Shown here piece by piece: positions 51,360-61,353 of a stretch of DNA of 64,000 nucleotides (the stretch's first letter is position 1; each line of letters opens with the position of its first letter). The translations under genes and the position numbers were made by a program. The stretch lies in NCBI GenBank assembly GCA_003577105.1, contig QEUQ01000002.1, positions 83,047 through 147,046 on the forward strand. Direction: 5' to 3'. Below the pieces are notes generated by a model. The model was not told where the DNA came from, did not search any database, and worked only from the letters and a program-made list of their open reading frames with translations. Origin of the DNA: Acidobacteriota bacterium. GTDB taxonomy: Bacteria > Actinomycetota > Acidimicrobiia > ATN3.

Positions 51360-52306
51360 CCGGCAAGCGCGTGCTCCTGGTCGAGGACTCGGCTACAGCG
51401 AGCCAAATGATCACCGCGACACTGAACAGTGTCGGCCTACAGGTGGATCACGCCGATACCGGGCCTACCGCTCTCGAACTCGCTCAACGCTCCAATCCCA
51501 ATTGCATACTCCTAGACGTGGAGCTCCCGGGGGGAATGTCAGGGTTCGAGATCTGTGCTGCACTGAGCGAACTCGATTTGCCACTTCTGCCGCCCGTCAT
51601 TTTCATCACAGCCAAGGAGGGCGACGACAACAAGCGTCGCGCATTGGCCCTGGGCGCCTATGGCTTTCTGGTGAAGCCTTTCGAGGAGCCAGAGCTCATT
51701 GCCAGAGTGACGGGCGCACTCCGGATACAGAGCCTCCAGATCGAACTTGCTGAAGCCCGCTCACAAATTGACAGGATGAGCCGTATCGATCCTGTAACCG
51801 GCGCACTGAATCGAACGCATCTCGCAGAGGCGCTTGGCCACGCCTGCTCGGTCGCCGACCGGTACGGGCGTCCGCTCTCGATTCTGCTGGGCGATATAGA
51901 TCATTTGCGAGTGATCAACGACCGCCTCGGCCTCGTCGCAGGCGACCGCATTCTGCGTCGCTTTTCGGCACTCATGGCCCAGGCATGCAGGGATGCCGAC
52001 ACAGCTGGCCGATTTGGGAGCGGCGAGTTCCTCGTCATCTGCCCCGAAACCGACGTCGGGGGTGCCTCTGTTCTCGCCGGACGAATACGGGCAGGCACCG
52101 AAGCCACCGTAGGAACTGATATTACGTCAGCACCTGTCACTGCCAGTTTTGGGTGTGCAGAGCAGGCCCCCGGAGAAGGCGCCGAACACCTCTTGTCAAG
52201 GTGTGGTGCCGCACTTGAAGCAGCAAAGTTTGGTGGTCGCAACCGGGTGTGCATAGCTTCGCGCCCGAGCGCGAACTCGGAACCGCACTCGGATTCGAGC
52301 GCGTAG
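51347..52306 (+). CDS. Response regulator with degenerate GGDEF domain
   Basis: A 319-aa protein. Receiver domain (VLLVEDSATASQMITATLNS, phosphoacceptor Asp in CILLDVELPG, Lys in FLVKPFEEP) joined by a coiled linker to a GGDEF-like domain starting SRIDPVTGALNRTHL. The signature reads GSGEF rather than GGDEF, so the metal-binding Asp of the loop is Gly and diguanylate cyclase activity is doubtful. TTG start overlaps the nitroreductase end. Confidence 0.8.
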   Translation: MEDLTGKRVLLVEDSATASQMITATLNSVGLQVDHADTGPTALELAQRSNPNCILLDVELPGGMSGFEICAALSELDLPLLPPVIFITAKEGDDNKRRALALGAYGFLVKPFEEPELIARVTGALRIQSLQIELAEARSQIDRMSRIDPVTGALNRTHLAEALGHACSVADRYGRPLSILLGDIDHLRVINDRLGLVAGDRILRRFSALMAQACRDADTAGRFGSGEFLVICPETDVGGASVLAGRIRAGTEATVGTDITSAPVTASFGCAEQAPGEGAEHLLSRCGAALEAAKFGGRNRVCIASRPSANSEPHSDSSA

Positions 52307-52317
52307 TACCTGCCGGG

Positions 52318-52977
52318 ATGAACTACCGTCCGCGATTTCATCTAGCCCCAGGAGCTGCCCTCGCGGTTGGTGCACTCGCGCTCCTGCTGTTTGCCACTTC
52401 GGCCTGCGCACAGAAGACCCGAGCGCCGACGGAATCCACCTCCGCGCAGTCCGTTCGGTTCGTCGAAACTGATGGCTGGTGGAGTATCGAGATACCGGGC
52501 AACTGGCAGGCCGTACGCATTGAGCTAGACGGAGACCGCACGCTCATAGATGACTGGGCAGTTCCGCCAAGCCCCAACTCAAGGCCAATGAGGGATCAGA
52601 ACTCAACTGGTGTCACCTATGAGTTTCACGAAGGTGCGCCGTGCCGCCAGTGCACGGTCACCGACCGCGCCAGGATCACAGTTTCTGCTAGGCCTCTAAC
52701 TGACGTACGAGCTCTGGAGCACGAGATCTCCATGTCTCTTCAAGGCGCGCCTGGCATTTCGGACTTCACGACAAGAACATTCGCCTGCGACGGCTTGGAA
52801 TGTGTCGCCTTTGCATATGTGTCGCAAGGAGTTTGGCTCGGCAACGAGCTCAGGCCATCAATCGGCCAACAGCGCGTCTACGAGTTGCGAACAGCTGTGC
52901 CGGTTCAGCGCTTCAATGACCTCGATCCCGTCTTCCGGCATTCCCTCGCATCTTTTCGCACAGAGCCCCGCTCCTGA
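52318..52977 (+). CDS. Predicted lipoprotein
   Basis: From ATG 52318 (frame open to 52249), 219 residues with a signal sequence ending in the lipobox LLFATSAC. The mature part is mostly beta-strand with two CxxC-like pairs (APCRQC and ACDGLEC) that may form disulfides. No family recognised. Lnt at 21-22 kb would be able to acylate it. Confidence 0.65.
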   Translation: MNYRPRFHLAPGAALAVGALALLLFATSACAQKTRAPTESTSAQSVRFVETDGWWSIEIPGNWQAVRIELDGDRTLIDDWAVPPSPNSRPMRDQNSTGVTYEFHEGAPCRQCTVTDRARITVSARPLTDVRALEHEISMSLQGAPGISDFTTRTFACDGLECVAFAYVSQGVWLGNELRPSIGQQRVYELRTAVPVQRFNDLDPVFRHSLASFRTEPRS

Positions 52978-53109
52978 CCTCAACCCGTTCCTTGAGACAG
53001 GGCGCGCGATGCGAGAATCCGCACCAACAAGTCGTCGAGTGAGGCGGCGATCGAATAATTCCCGCTGCGGGGTGGTTTAATACCCAACTGAAGGGGTCGG
53101 GATTTTCAG

Positions 53110-53655
53110 ATGGTGGCGGAAATGGCACATGAGGAAGTTGTAGACGACAAGGCGAACTTGGATGAGGCCAGCCCGGGTGAAGGGCCGGCACCCATTGACT
53201 CCCGACTCCCCCGTTGGAACCAGGGCGTCCTGACGGCTGTGTTGCTTATCTCCTTTGTTCTCGACTTTTGGTACGCGATTCCGGTCATGGCCATCGTGCT
53301 GGGACTTGGAACCGCATTTGGTCCAAGCGGGAATCCAGTGATGCTCTTCTTCGTCAAGGTGCTCCGTCCGCGCCTCTCCCCGCCTTCTTCAGTTGAAGAC
53401 CCGCGGCCGCCAAGATTCGCTTCGCTGGTGGGGACCATATTCTTGATTGGATCTAGCCTTGCGTTTGCACTAGGGGCGTCGGCAATCGGTTGGGTACTGG
53501 CGCTGGTTGTTGCAGTACTAGCGGGTCTTGCCACGACAACTGGCTTCTGCTTGGGATGCGAGATCTACGTACTTTTTCGGCGGCAATTCGGCGCCTTCGA
53601 AGGTCCGTGGCGGATTGCTACCAGCGGAGACGCCGCTCCGGAGCCTAGCCAGTGA
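53110..53655 (+). CDS. DUF4395-family membrane protein
   Basis: A 181-aa protein with four TM segments. The family pattern is present: FGPSGNPVMLFFVKVLRPRL, VEDPRPPRFA, and a final TM helix with GFCLGCEIY whose two cysteines are invariant in the family. Adjacent to and overlapping a thioredoxin gene, as usual, suggesting a membrane electron relay from cytosolic thiols to the outside. Confidence 0.85.
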   Translation: MVAEMAHEEVVDDKANLDEASPGEGPAPIDSRLPRWNQGVLTAVLLISFVLDFWYAIPVMAIVLGLGTAFGPSGNPVMLFFVKVLRPRLSPPSSVEDPRPPRFASLVGTIFLIGSSLAFALGASAIGWVLALVVAVLAGLATTTGFCLGCEIYVLFRRQFGAFEGPWRIATSGDAAPEPSQ

Positions 53656-54065
53656 CCTACCTGCTTGCCTCAGCGGCTACGCGCATCTTGGTGCTCGGCG
53701 CTATTGCGTGTGGCGTGGCGGGCGGTGTCGTCATCGCCCGCGCGTTGCCTCGACGCTCCAAGCCGATGAAAGAAGAGTCCGAGCCCGAGATTGCGGACCG
53801 GTCGTCAGCGGCACGCTCACTTGGCCTCGAAGGTGAGGGCTGGATTCTCTTTACTTCCTCTACCTGCACTCCCTGCAAGCGAGTTCGGGAAGATTTGATC
53901 GCGTCGGCCTCGAACTGGATTGAGGTCGACGTTGATCGGGAGCCGGAAATGTTCAAGCTTTGGAATGTGTACCGAGTGCCTACGCTCGTCTGGATGAGCG
54001 ACTCAGGCAAGACCCAAGAGCGGCACGGCCCGGCATCTGCCCGACAGGCAATCGCCGCTCGCTGA
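53652..54065 (+). CDS. Membrane-anchored thioredoxin-like protein
   Basis: A 137-aa protein. N-terminal TM helix (ATRILVLGAIACGVAGGVVI), then a thioredoxin fold with the active site STCTPCKRVREDL and the cis-Pro region YRVPTLVWM. GTG start overlaps the DUF4395 stop. Likely redox partner of the two DUF4395 cysteines. Confidence 0.85.
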   Translation: MTYLLASAATRILVLGAIACGVAGGVVIARALPRRSKPMKEESEPEIADRSSAARSLGLEGEGWILFTSSTCTPCKRVREDLIASASNWIEVDVDREPEMFKLWNVYRVPTLVWMSDSGKTQERHGPASARQAIAAR

Positions 54066-54089
54066 CGGCCGGCGGACCGTTTCCGTCAT

Positions 54090-56978
54090 TCAGGACGCGG
54101 CTTCGCTAAGGGCCCTGGCGGGCGCAAGTCTCGCTGCGGACATCGCAGGCACCGCCGCGCCTGCTGTCGTAATGGTCACTGCCACTACGAACACCACGAG
54201 CAACGTCACCCACGGCACCGCGGCGTCGCCACCCGCAGACATCGCCAAGAAGATCCGGCCACCTATGTAGCCACCAAGCAACACACCTAGGCCAACCCCC
54301 GAGGTCGTCAGCCCCAAACTCTGCCCGACCACCGACCACGCGACGCCGCGCCGGGAGACTCCAATTGCCCTAAGCACGGCGATCTCGTGCCGCCGAGAGC
54401 GCACCGATCGAGCTATGACAACGGCGAGGCTCGCAATGCCAACGATGAGTCCGACCGAGAGAAATGACTGCAGCAACTGAGCCAATAGCGCCCGAGCCCT
54501 CAACTGCTGCTCAACCTGATCTGACGCGACGGTCATCCGTGCGCCTTCACCGAAATACAAGCCCTGAAACGCGAGGCTTAGCGTCTCGGCATCGGCATCA
54601 TTTCGCAGAAGACCCAGTGCGTTGCGCCGATCCGTTTTCACGCCCAATGCCTCGAGCTTTTCAGGCGCAATGAAGACTCCCGGCATGAACGAGTTCCGAT
54701 GGGCAATACCAGCTATCTTCACGACCTTGCCGGTCTCCCCAACGCGCAGAGGTGCACCTCGCAGGTCAATTCCAGACGGCAGCACGCCTGCCGTGACGAT
54801 CACTCTCGCAGCGCCATCATCGTGATCCTCAAACAGCGAGCTCCATGCCGCTGACTCGTCTGCTAGTTCACGATCGATGGCAGTCAGCGGCAACATCGCA
54901 CCACTACGATTTCCGCCGGGAGCTGTTGCAGCGGTGGCCAACTCGCGCGAAGTGGCGTAGAGCGGCGAACTTACCGAACCGGCGCCCACTAAGTGGAAAG
55001 TCGTGCGAGCCTTGGGTAGCTCTGACAGCTGTTCGAACTGACTGCCCAATGGACCAGACCTGATTCGCTCTTCGAAGCTCGACCCGGATTCGTCAGCGGC
55101 CCGAGACTCGATCATTGCTGTCCATCCGCCGGTCTGGTTCCACAACACGCGCGACCGATCCGCCCGCTCCATGGCCGAGACCGTCGCTATCGAAGCCGGC
55201 ATCAGTACTACCAGTGCACAAGTCGCAACTGTGAATCCGGCCTGACCCCTAGAAGACGCAAGGTTTGCCGCTGCCAAGCGCCCGGTCACCGTACGCGAAT
55301 GAGCCGCGTTCAGGAGGCGCGTGATGCCCCTCGCAATGATCGGCGCGAGAACTCCAAACGCAACCGCCCCCGCGATCACAAGCACCATCGCCATGCCGAA
55401 GGTGACAAATACCCCCTCCCCCGCAGCCTTGCCGTTCCAGGCAATATCAATCCCAATTAGCCAAGCAGCCGAGGCAATAGCGGCGACCAGCATTGCCACA
55501 TATGCCCACTGAGTTTGATAAAGCACAAGTGCCAGGCCGGCGAGGGCGATTGGAGGTCCTAGGTATGAAAACGTTGAGGTCCGATACTTCAAATCCGTTG
55601 CAGCAGTCGCGACCCCAAAGACCATCGCGGCCAGGCCGACAACAAGGTGCAGGACCCTGACAGGCCGTCCCTGTTCCTCAATTGCCCGCAGCGCCGCTGC
55701 AGGTGGCATGGAAAGCCAGCGCCGTGTTCCGCTCACCGCAGCAACGATCCCGGCGAGAAACGCGCCACCGGCACCAATGACAATGGCTTCGACGTCGCCA
55801 ACTACTGCAAAGTCAAACCCGCCAAGAACTTGCGTCAGAGTCTTCTTAGCTGCGGATGCCCCTACGGCAGCTACCAGCATCCCCAGGCCCACCCCAAGTG
55901 CCGCGCCAATCAGCCCAAGGACCACCGCCTCCTGCGCGATTTCGGCGCTCACTTCGGTCCGCCTCATGCCAGTTGCGCGCAAAATCCCAATCTCGCGACG
56001 GCGATCGGCTACAACCATCGCGAAGATCGCTATGACCAGCGCCAGTGAAGCGGCCCCGGCAAATGAGCCGAGTTGCAGCAGTTGCCGCCTCATAAGTCCA
56101 CCCACGCTCGCTGCAGCTATCTCGATTTCTGCGCCAACTTTGGCAACGCTGGGCTTCGGAGCCTCGAACTCTGACGTCACTGGCCCGAGAGCTTCGAGCA
56201 GAGCCCTACTGCGATCATCCAAACTCCCTGATCCGTCAGCAAGACTCACAAGTAGTTGCATCTCATGCGCTTGGGATGTGAGCCAACTGCGAGGCACCCA
56301 GGCAGATTTGGCGGGTCGGTCAATCGGTCCGCCATAGCCCGCAAGTCCTCTCCCATCGAGCACCTTGGCCACCTTGAAGGGAAAGCGACCGCGCGGCAAA
56401 CCAATGAGGACTGCATCTCCCTCGCGAACTCCGAGCAGGTCAGAGAGCTCCGACGTGATGAACACTTCGCCTTCCCTTGGGCTCTCAGACGGAAGGTCTG
56501 ACATCCCCTCGCCGACGAAGTCCTTGGCCTTGTTGAAATCCATGTCTAGGAGGACAATGTCCGGCTCTGCCCTGACCGGAGGCGAAGCAAGCTCCGCACT
56601 CGGAACACCGAGTGATCCTTCCGCGCGGTCGATTACCAGGCTCCCCGCCACTTGATCTCTGGGAAGAGCGTCGGTCAGCTTCTTCAGCTGAAGATCGGCC
56701 TGTGCTCCACGAAGTGTGAACACAACATCGATTGGGCCGAGTCTGTTCTGTTTCATCTGAGAAACGGATGCCTCAAGGGACGACCCCAGCACAAGTGCGC
56801 CAACAGTAAGACTCGCACCCAGAGCTATTCCGAGAGCGGCTAGACCGGACTCGACTGGGCGGCGGCGGGGTCCCCGCATCGATAGCCAAGTCAACGGACG
56901 CAATCTGGCAACGACGACCGCGATCAAGGCCACGGCGAGCACGGCGGCGGCGCCGATAGTCAGTGACAGCTTGTACAT
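54090..56978 (-). CDS. ABC-type export permease of the MacB/FtsX family
   Basis: About 962 residues. An N-terminal TM and large periplasmic domain, then two FtsX cores: SFAGAASLALVIAIFAMVVADRRREIGILRATGMRRTEVS and a second near the C-terminus (VGIASLAVVIARSVRSRRHEIAVLRAIGVSRRG) are given here only as short quotes of their conserved RRxEIxxLRAxG pattern. ATG 56978 has AAGG eight bases upstream; GTG 57011 is the upstream alternative. No ATPase gene is adjacent. Likely lipoprotein or peptide export. Confidence 0.8.
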   Translation of the reverse strand: MYKLSLTIGAAAVLAVALIAVVVARLRPLTWLSMRGPRRRPVESGLAALGIALGASLTVGALVLGSSLEASVSQMKQNRLGPIDVVFTLRGAQADLQLKKLTDALPRDQVAGSLVIDRAEGSLGVPSAELASPPVRAEPDIVLLDMDFNKAKDFVGEGMSDLPSESPREGEVFITSELSDLLGVREGDAVLIGLPRGRFPFKVAKVLDGRGLAGYGGPIDRPAKSAWVPRSWLTSQAHEMQLLVSLADGSGSLDDRSRALLEALGPVTSEFEAPKPSVAKVGAEIEIAAASVGGLMRRQLLQLGSFAGAASLALVIAIFAMVVADRRREIGILRATGMRRTEVSAEIAQEAVVLGLIGAALGVGLGMLVAAVGASAAKKTLTQVLGGFDFAVVGDVEAIVIGAGGAFLAGIVAAVSGTRRWLSMPPAAALRAIEEQGRPVRVLHLVVGLAAMVFGVATAATDLKYRTSTFSYLGPPIALAGLALVLYQTQWAYVAMLVAAIASAAWLIGIDIAWNGKAAGEGVFVTFGMAMVLVIAGAVAFGVLAPIIARGITRLLNAAHSRTVTGRLAAANLASSRGQAGFTVATCALVVLMPASIATVSAMERADRSRVLWNQTGGWTAMIESRAADESGSSFEERIRSGPLGSQFEQLSELPKARTTFHLVGAGSVSSPLYATSRELATAATAPGGNRSGAMLPLTAIDRELADESAAWSSLFEDHDDGAARVIVTAGVLPSGIDLRGAPLRVGETGKVVKIAGIAHRNSFMPGVFIAPEKLEALGVKTDRRNALGLLRNDADAETLSLAFQGLYFGEGARMTVASDQVEQQLRARALLAQLLQSFLSVGLIVGIASLAVVIARSVRSRRHEIAVLRAIGVSRRGVAWSVVGQSLGLTTSGVGLGVLLGGYIGGRIFLAMSAGGDAAVPWVTLLVVFVVAVTITTAGAAVPAMSAARLAPARALSEAAS

Positions 56979-57089
56979 TGACCAGACCTTACCTTCGGTG
57001 GCGGCGGACACTAAGTTAGTCGCTCAGCACCACATTCAATCAACAATGACTCGCATCGCTCTTGGAGTTGTCCGCAAGGAGGAGCCCCC

Positions 57090-58343
57090 TTGGACGAATC
57101 GAATTCGGACCTGCAATCCCAGGTCGCGAGGGCACGAAGCAAACCTGATATGGATGTCGAGAAGACCGCCCTGCAGAAACGCATTGCAGAGCTGGCGCCG
57201 CTGCTCGTCGAGGTCAGTCACGAGATTCACGCGAATCCGGAACTCGGCTACGAGGAGCACAAGGCGGCAGCGCTACTAGCCAGAGTCATGGAGGAGCATG
57301 GCCTCGAAGTTCAGCGAGGCGTCGCTGATCTCGAGACTGCCTTCACGGCTTCGGCAGGAGTCGGATCACCTCACATTGCGCTGTGCGCGGAGTACGACGC
57401 GCTACCGGGCATAGGGCACGCCTGCGGACACAACATAATCGCCGCGGCCGCACTTGGGGCCGGGATCGCACTCAGCGAACGCGCTAGCGCTCTGGGCTTT
57501 CGCGTGAGCATCGTCGGGACTCCAGCAGAGGAGGGTGGCGCCGGAAAGGCCGTGCTGGCGGAGGCAGGAATTTTTGACGGTGTCGACGCGGCCATGATGG
57601 TCCACCCCGCTCCGATAGACATCACCGAGCCTCCGATGCTCGCGGTTGCGCAGTACCGGATCACCTACCGCGGCAGGACTTCCCATGCATCTGCCGCTCC
57701 GGAACTCGGAATCAACGCGCTTGACGCCATGCACATCGCCTATACCGCGATTTCATGCTTGCGCCAGCAGACGGCACCCACCGACCGCATTCACGGCGTC
57801 ATCAATCGCGGCGGCGACGTCCCAAATGTGATCCCCGAAAAGACACGGGCGACCTACTACGTTCGCTCAAAGACCGCGTCTGAACTGAAGACCTTGGCGA
57901 AGCGAGTTGAGGCGTGCTTCGAGGCGGGGGCGATAGCAACAGGATGTGAACTCGAGATTGACTCCGATCCCAACGTCTATCACGAAGTCATTCACAACAT
58001 GGCCATTGCCAACGCATTCAGGGCAAACCTCGAAGCGCTTGGTCGAGTTCCATTGCCTCGCAACTTGGTTGACCCAAAACATGCAGGCTCGACAGACATG
58101 GGCAATCTGAGCTATCTGGTGCCATCGATTCATCCCATGATTGGCATCAATTCTCTGCCTGCGGTCAACCATCAGCCCGAGTTTGCCCAGCACTGTGTTT
58201 CCGAGGCCGGAGACAAGGCGGTCGTCGACGGTGCGACTGCGCTCGCTTGGACAACGTTGGATCTTGCCCTCGACACCTCTCTAATGAACGCGGCAGCAGA
58301 TGAATTCGCAAAGGTGATCGGTGCCAAGGCCACCCGGGTCTAA
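57090..58343 (+). CDS. M20-family amidohydrolase
   Basis: A 417-aa metallopeptidase of the M20D type. EIHANPELGYEEHKA (His/Asp ligands), AEYDALPGIGHACGHN (catalytic and metal ligands), GTPAEEGGAGK and SHASAAPELGINAL in the dimerisation domain are all present. Such enzymes hydrolyse N-acyl amino acids or p-aminobenzoyl-glutamate. TTG 57090 follows AAGGAGGAG. Confidence 0.88.
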   Translation: MDESNSDLQSQVARARSKPDMDVEKTALQKRIAELAPLLVEVSHEIHANPELGYEEHKAAALLARVMEEHGLEVQRGVADLETAFTASAGVGSPHIALCAEYDALPGIGHACGHNIIAAAALGAGIALSERASALGFRVSIVGTPAEEGGAGKAVLAEAGIFDGVDAAMMVHPAPIDITEPPMLAVAQYRITYRGRTSHASAAPELGINALDAMHIAYTAISCLRQQTAPTDRIHGVINRGGDVPNVIPEKTRATYYVRSKTASELKTLAKRVEACFEAGAIATGCELEIDSDPNVYHEVIHNMAIANAFRANLEALGRVPLPRNLVDPKHAGSTDMGNLSYLVPSIHPMIGINSLPAVNHQPEFAQHCVSEAGDKAVVDGATALAWTTLDLALDTSLMNAAADEFAKVIGAKATRV

Positions 58344-58409
58344 ACCGCCGCTCGGGGACTCTAAAATCAGCTCATTCGCAATTCGCAAGATGGGAAATGG
58401 CGATCTCTA

Positions 58410-59213
58410 GTGCCGACTTTTTCCTTTGGTGAGGACACTCTCTTTTTTGAGGAGAGTGGAGAAGGCGATCCTGTTGTCTTCCTTCATGGCCTGCTGCACA
58501 GGAACTGGATGCAGGCACGCCTCGCGGAGCGCGCATCTGAGAACTTCCGAGCAATTGCCCTCGAATTCAGCGGACACGGGCGCTCCACCTCGGTGGCAGA
58601 CCCCAAGAAGTACTCCCTCGCTCGGTTTGCCGATGAAGTCCGTGCCCTCCTAGACCACCTCGAAATCGAGAAAGCGGTCGTGCATGGCACTTCCCTCGGT
58701 GCCAACGTTCTAGTCGAAGGTCTTCCGAGGTTTCCCGACCGCCTTGCCGGCGCAGTAATCGAAATGCCCGTGCTTGCCCGCGGAGCGACAATCGCAATGG
58801 CACTCTTCAAACCGCTGGCCTTCACGCTTGATCACACTGGCCCAGTTGTCAGGGCGCTCCACAGACTCGCGTCGCCGATTCCGCGGTCCAATCCGAACTT
58901 GGCAATCTTGCTCGACCTAATACCTGCGAACCCGCGACAAGCCGCCTCGGTTCTCTGGGGCCTGATCGAGTCAACGGAGGAAACCGACCTAGGCATCTTT
59001 AGCTCGCTCGACGTACCAGCCCTAGTCATTGCCCATCCTCATGACCCGCTCCACGAATTCAACGATTCGGTCGAGCTCGCCGCGGCCCTGCCGCGTGGGG
59101 AGCTGCTCGAGGCTCGGTCCATGCTCGAACTCAGATTTGCCCCAGATCGCCTCTGGCCCAGAGTCGAGGCCTTTTATCAGCGGTGCTTCGAGACGGCTAC
59201 TGGGGACTCATGA
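58410..59213 (+). CDS. Alpha/beta hydrolase
   Basis: A 267-aa protein of the alpha/beta hydrolase fold. Oxyanion segment VVFLHGLLHRNW, nucleophile elbow VVHGTSLGANVL (Ser in GTSLG), and later acid/base region VIAHPHDPLHEF. Starts at GTG 58410, 66 bases after the M20 gene, so co-transcription is likely. Substrate unknown. Confidence 0.85.
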   Translation: MPTFSFGEDTLFFEESGEGDPVVFLHGLLHRNWMQARLAERASENFRAIALEFSGHGRSTSVADPKKYSLARFADEVRALLDHLEIEKAVVHGTSLGANVLVEGLPRFPDRLAGAVIEMPVLARGATIAMALFKPLAFTLDHTGPVVRALHRLASPIPRSNPNLAILLDLIPANPRQAASVLWGLIESTEETDLGIFSSLDVPALVIAHPHDPLHEFNDSVELAAALPRGELLEARSMLELRFAPDRLWPRVEAFYQRCFETATGDS

Positions 59214-59256
59214 CATCCGCGACACGTGCCACCAGACGATCTCGAATCCAGCGACT

Positions 59257-60366
59257 CTAGTCAGCAGAATGCGCCGCCGGGGCAGCCTCCTTGTCGGGCC
59301 ATCGATCGCGCTGCTTGGCGCCAAGGCGTTCCATGAGCGATATCGCGCCCGGGTCGTCGGAACCCGGCCGGACCTCGATGGCACCGTCCTTCTTCATTCG
59401 TTCGATGATTTCTCTGCCTCGCTCGGTACGCACGAGTGTCAAAGTCCACCCACCAGCCTGTCCGAGACCTCCGGTCGAGATGTCCGCGTGCTGTGCGGCA
59501 AAGTCGGGGCATGACTTGCAGCCCTCTCTTGTGAATGGCTGGCAATCCTTGAGCGGGATCTCCTCATAGCCGCCGCCGTCGGTCCAGACCTGAAATTTCC
59601 CCTTGATGTTCATCTTCGTAATGGAATCTCGTTCGATTCCGTACTGATCTCCGATCAGCTCCTCAAATATTCGATCGTCAAAGGTCTTCGAGCAGAGCAG
59701 ACCGATGTTGAGCGAGAAGCGACGCGCGACTTTCCTCACTCCGCGCGTCTGCATCATGGGCAGGACACTCGCCTGGCAGCTCATCCCGACCATTGCCAGC
59801 TTCTCGGCTCCTGCATCCAAGGCTTCAGCGTAAGCGAGGGTATTCGCTGAGTATGTGTAGCGGCTGCCTGCAGCTGCCAAGATCTCATCGGGCGTTGATA
59901 CAAACGCAGGTACCGGCTCCCACGCAGTGCCGTCGGCAGCGAGCTTGCTTACCAAGGCTCCGTCGATCTCATTGTTTTCGAGACACCAAATCAGTATTGC
60001 CGAAACAAGACCGCCATCTTGTCCGGCCTCGAGGATCTCCGCATTGCCGGCCCGGGCAAGGAGGATCTCGTCGATGACACCGACGACCTCGTCTGGATTG
60101 CGCGGCCTCCCCCAGAGATGCGAATCAGCTTCTGCCTCCCAATCCCGAAACCTCGGGCATGCCCTGGTGCAAAGCGTGCAGCCCTTGTCGCCGTGTATAC
60201 ACCCGCCCGCGCCGCCTTCGTCCTCCAGGTGATAGGGGTGACATGAGTCGTCGTATCCAAGCACCGCATGAGGGCACGCAATTACGCAACCCGCGCAACC
60301 TGTGCAGAGCCCCGAAGTCACAACCTCTTCGAAAAGGTGTGACCAGTGCAGGCGTACTGGCGGCAT
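59257..60366 (-). CDS. FrhB-type coenzyme F420 hydrogenase/dehydrogenase beta family
   Basis: A 369-aa protein with two iron-sulfur sites near the N-terminus (LCTGCAGCVIACP and GCTLCTRACPRF) and the FrhB flavin/F420 domain (QDGGLVSAILIWCLENNEID, then VGMSCQASVLPMM). Further Cys in REGCKSCPDF. Family members pass electrons between ferredoxin/flavin and F420 or act in F420-dependent desaturation. Pairs functionally with the KorAB oxidoreductase nearby only by inference. Confidence 0.8.
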   Translation of the reverse strand: MPPVRLHWSHLFEEVVTSGLCTGCAGCVIACPHAVLGYDDSCHPYHLEDEGGAGGCIHGDKGCTLCTRACPRFRDWEAEADSHLWGRPRNPDEVVGVIDEILLARAGNAEILEAGQDGGLVSAILIWCLENNEIDGALVSKLAADGTAWEPVPAFVSTPDEILAAAGSRYTYSANTLAYAEALDAGAEKLAMVGMSCQASVLPMMQTRGVRKVARRFSLNIGLLCSKTFDDRIFEELIGDQYGIERDSITKMNIKGKFQVWTDGGGYEEIPLKDCQPFTREGCKSCPDFAAQHADISTGGLGQAGGWTLTLVRTERGREIIERMKKDGAIEVRPGSDDPGAISLMERLGAKQRDRWPDKEAAPAAHSAD

Positions 60367-60572
60367 CTAGCTGTCTCCTCTGATTGCGTTCATCTCGACT
60401 GCGGCGAAAATCGTTGCAGTGCAATGCAGCGTATCGCGCCGAGCGCTACCCCCCTGCGCCTCCTCACCCACCATGGAGTGCCCACGCGCCCCAAACGGGA
60501 TTGCCTACACTTGATTGTCCGGCTGATCCACTGACTTCAATCGACTTCGATGCCCGCCGACTGGGAGACGCC

Positions 60573-61334
60573 ATGAATTGTCCGGCATGTAATGCGACCA
60601 ATCCAGATGGCGCCCAATGGTGCAACCAATGCCTCGCACCACTCGGCGGCGGCGCCCCCGCGTCAGAAGGCGAGCCGGCCGCGAACGTGTCGGCACCAAT
60701 CCCCGGCATCACCGCGCCTGAAGCACTCGCCACGGCCCAGCAGCCGTCAGCCTCCTATCCGAGTGCCGGGTTCCCGGCTACTGGAGCACCAGATGCTCAG
60801 CGACCGTCGGGAACCTCAAACAAGACCCTAATCGTGGTTGCGGCGGCAGTCGCGGTTGTCCTGCTCGGAGTTGGGGCGTTCTTCTTGTTCGGAGGCGAGA
60901 GCGCCAAGAGCTACTCGGACAGAACGATGGATTTCAAAGTCACCAGCTTCAAGTGCGGTGAGAAGTCTCGGAGCGTTATCGAGGGCAACCAGGGTGCAGT
61001 GGCGCACCCCCGAAATCTCGTCGCCAAAGGCGAGTTCTGCACCTTGCAGGTCGATGTCACATCGAACCTAACCAGTACAGAGGTCGAAGTTTTTTCTGCA
61101 GCCAACCAGAAACTGCTAGGCCCATCAGGTGAGCCAATCGACGTCAATTCAGTTGAGATTGAGACAATCACCCGACCAAACAACTACTACCAGCCGGGCC
61201 CCGACCCCGAAATCGAACCCAAGAAGGTGATCGAGGCCAAAGTCATTTGGGACTATCCGGTTGAGTCAGCTCCCACGGCGGCCATGCTGCACGCTTCGCA
61301 AGAATCTTCTGGCGTGCGCGTTCCGCTGGCCTAA
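60573..61334 (+). CDS. Zinc-ribbon membrane protein
   Basis: A 253-aa protein with ATG 60573 after GGGAGA. Zinc ribbon MNCPACNATNPDGAQWCNQC at the N-terminus, a Pro/Ala/Ser-rich linker, one TM helix (LIVVAAAVAVVLLGVGAFFL) and an external beta-rich domain with a conserved-looking Cys (FKCGEKS and FCTLQVDV). The external part resembles DUF4352-like domains. The same architecture appears at the left edge of the window. Confidence 0.7.
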   Translation: MNCPACNATNPDGAQWCNQCLAPLGGGAPASEGEPAANVSAPIPGITAPEALATAQQPSASYPSAGFPATGAPDAQRPSGTSNKTLIVVAAAVAVVLLGVGAFFLFGGESAKSYSDRTMDFKVTSFKCGEKSRSVIEGNQGAVAHPRNLVAKGEFCTLQVDVTSNLTSTEVEVFSAANQKLLGPSGEPIDVNSVEIETITRPNNYYQPGPDPEIEPKKVIEAKVIWDYPVESAPTAAMLHASQESSGVRVPLA

Positions 61335-61353
61335 TAGCCGAGCGGCGCTTCCG

